Assembly (NCBI GenBank): GCA_012522855.1
Contig: JAAYJQ010000003.1
Span: 186,001-250,000, forward strand
DNA from: Bacteroidales bacterium
Lineage (GTDB): Bacteria; Bacteroidota; Bacteroidia; Bacteroidales; UBA932
DNA length: 64,000 nucleotides
Reading direction: 5' to 3'
The notes under the pieces are model-generated. The model was not told where the DNA came from. It saw only the letters and a list, made by a program, of their open reading frames with translations, and searched no databases. Position numbers and translations under genes: made by a program. Positions 62,409 to 64,000 of this stretch are shown here, in pieces (within the stretch, counting starts at the first letter, position 1; each line of letters begins with the position of its first letter).

Positions 62409-64000
<1,592 letters not shown>

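Overview
The window is a compact stretch of a Bacteroidota (order Bacteroidales-like) chromosome. The main evidence is the promoter grammar: TAnnTTTG -7 boxes, several with a TTG/TTTG -33 box 18-21 bp upstream, stand in front of most transcription units. Lineage-typical families agree with this: DUF2764 in a V-type ATPase operon, DUF4954, DUF5606, DUF6340, DUF3276, DUF3467, GSCFA, GIN/DUF2807 lipoproteins, and a 6S RNA beside zapA. The sequence is GC-rich by eye. A V-type ATPase, a Na+-pumping methylmalonyl-CoA decarboxylase and the anaerobic GlpABC dehydrogenase point to a fermentative anaerobe of gut or rumen type. No insertion sequence, prophage, CRISPR array or tRNA was seen.

Layout. 1-1164: start of a V-type ATPase operon. 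1269-5700: metH-metF. 5824-9945: methylmalonyl-CoA decarboxylase operon, whose gamma-type subunit is fused to a lamin-tail domain. 10047-11497: TPR protein and YebC. 11605-14148: recF, DUF721, pdxB. 14145-17754: ABC exporter, YtrA-like GntR regulator and two GIN lipoproteins, with an operator-like palindrome at the promoter. 17851-19338: deoxyhypusine-synthase-like gene and an AraC-type HTH gene. 19507-26071: lysA, ffh, a GSCFA protein, an outer-membrane protein and a 5'-nucleotidase lipoprotein. 26068-28369: AraC regulator divergent from rhaA. 28398-32747: dsbD, rny, 6S RNA, zapA and a coiled-coil partner. 32821-38177: dicarboxylate/amino-acid symporter, DUF4954 and nadE. 38210-40577: purine salvage. 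40674-45053: an exported 3-keto-sugar module and a threonine aldolase. 45185-48621: DUF3276, nusB, yajC, ybbR, coaE. 48646-55488: a tight run from DUF5606 through rimO to glpABC. 55508-55853: RNase P RNA. 56019-60838: pyrG, a glutaminyl cyclase, then a TPP riboswitch with a TonB-dependent receptor. 60860-64000: maf, kdsC-like, DUF3467, and valS running off the right edge.

The most striking observation: two unrelated glutamine-dependent amidotransferases here have both lost the cysteine nucleophile of the glutaminase site. In NadE (nitrilase type) the EICED motif reads EVGED (Gly191). In PyrG (class I GATase) GICLGMQ reads GVGLGMQ (Gly383). The other triad residues and both synthetase domains are intact. 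In each case Ile-Cys has become Val-Gly. This suggests a cell that makes NAD and CTP from free ammonia. Other points of note are a four-codon upstream ORF that copies the start of valS, repeated overlap of terminator T-tracts with the next promoter's -33 box, and several promoters so close to the ATG that the mRNA should be nearly leaderless.
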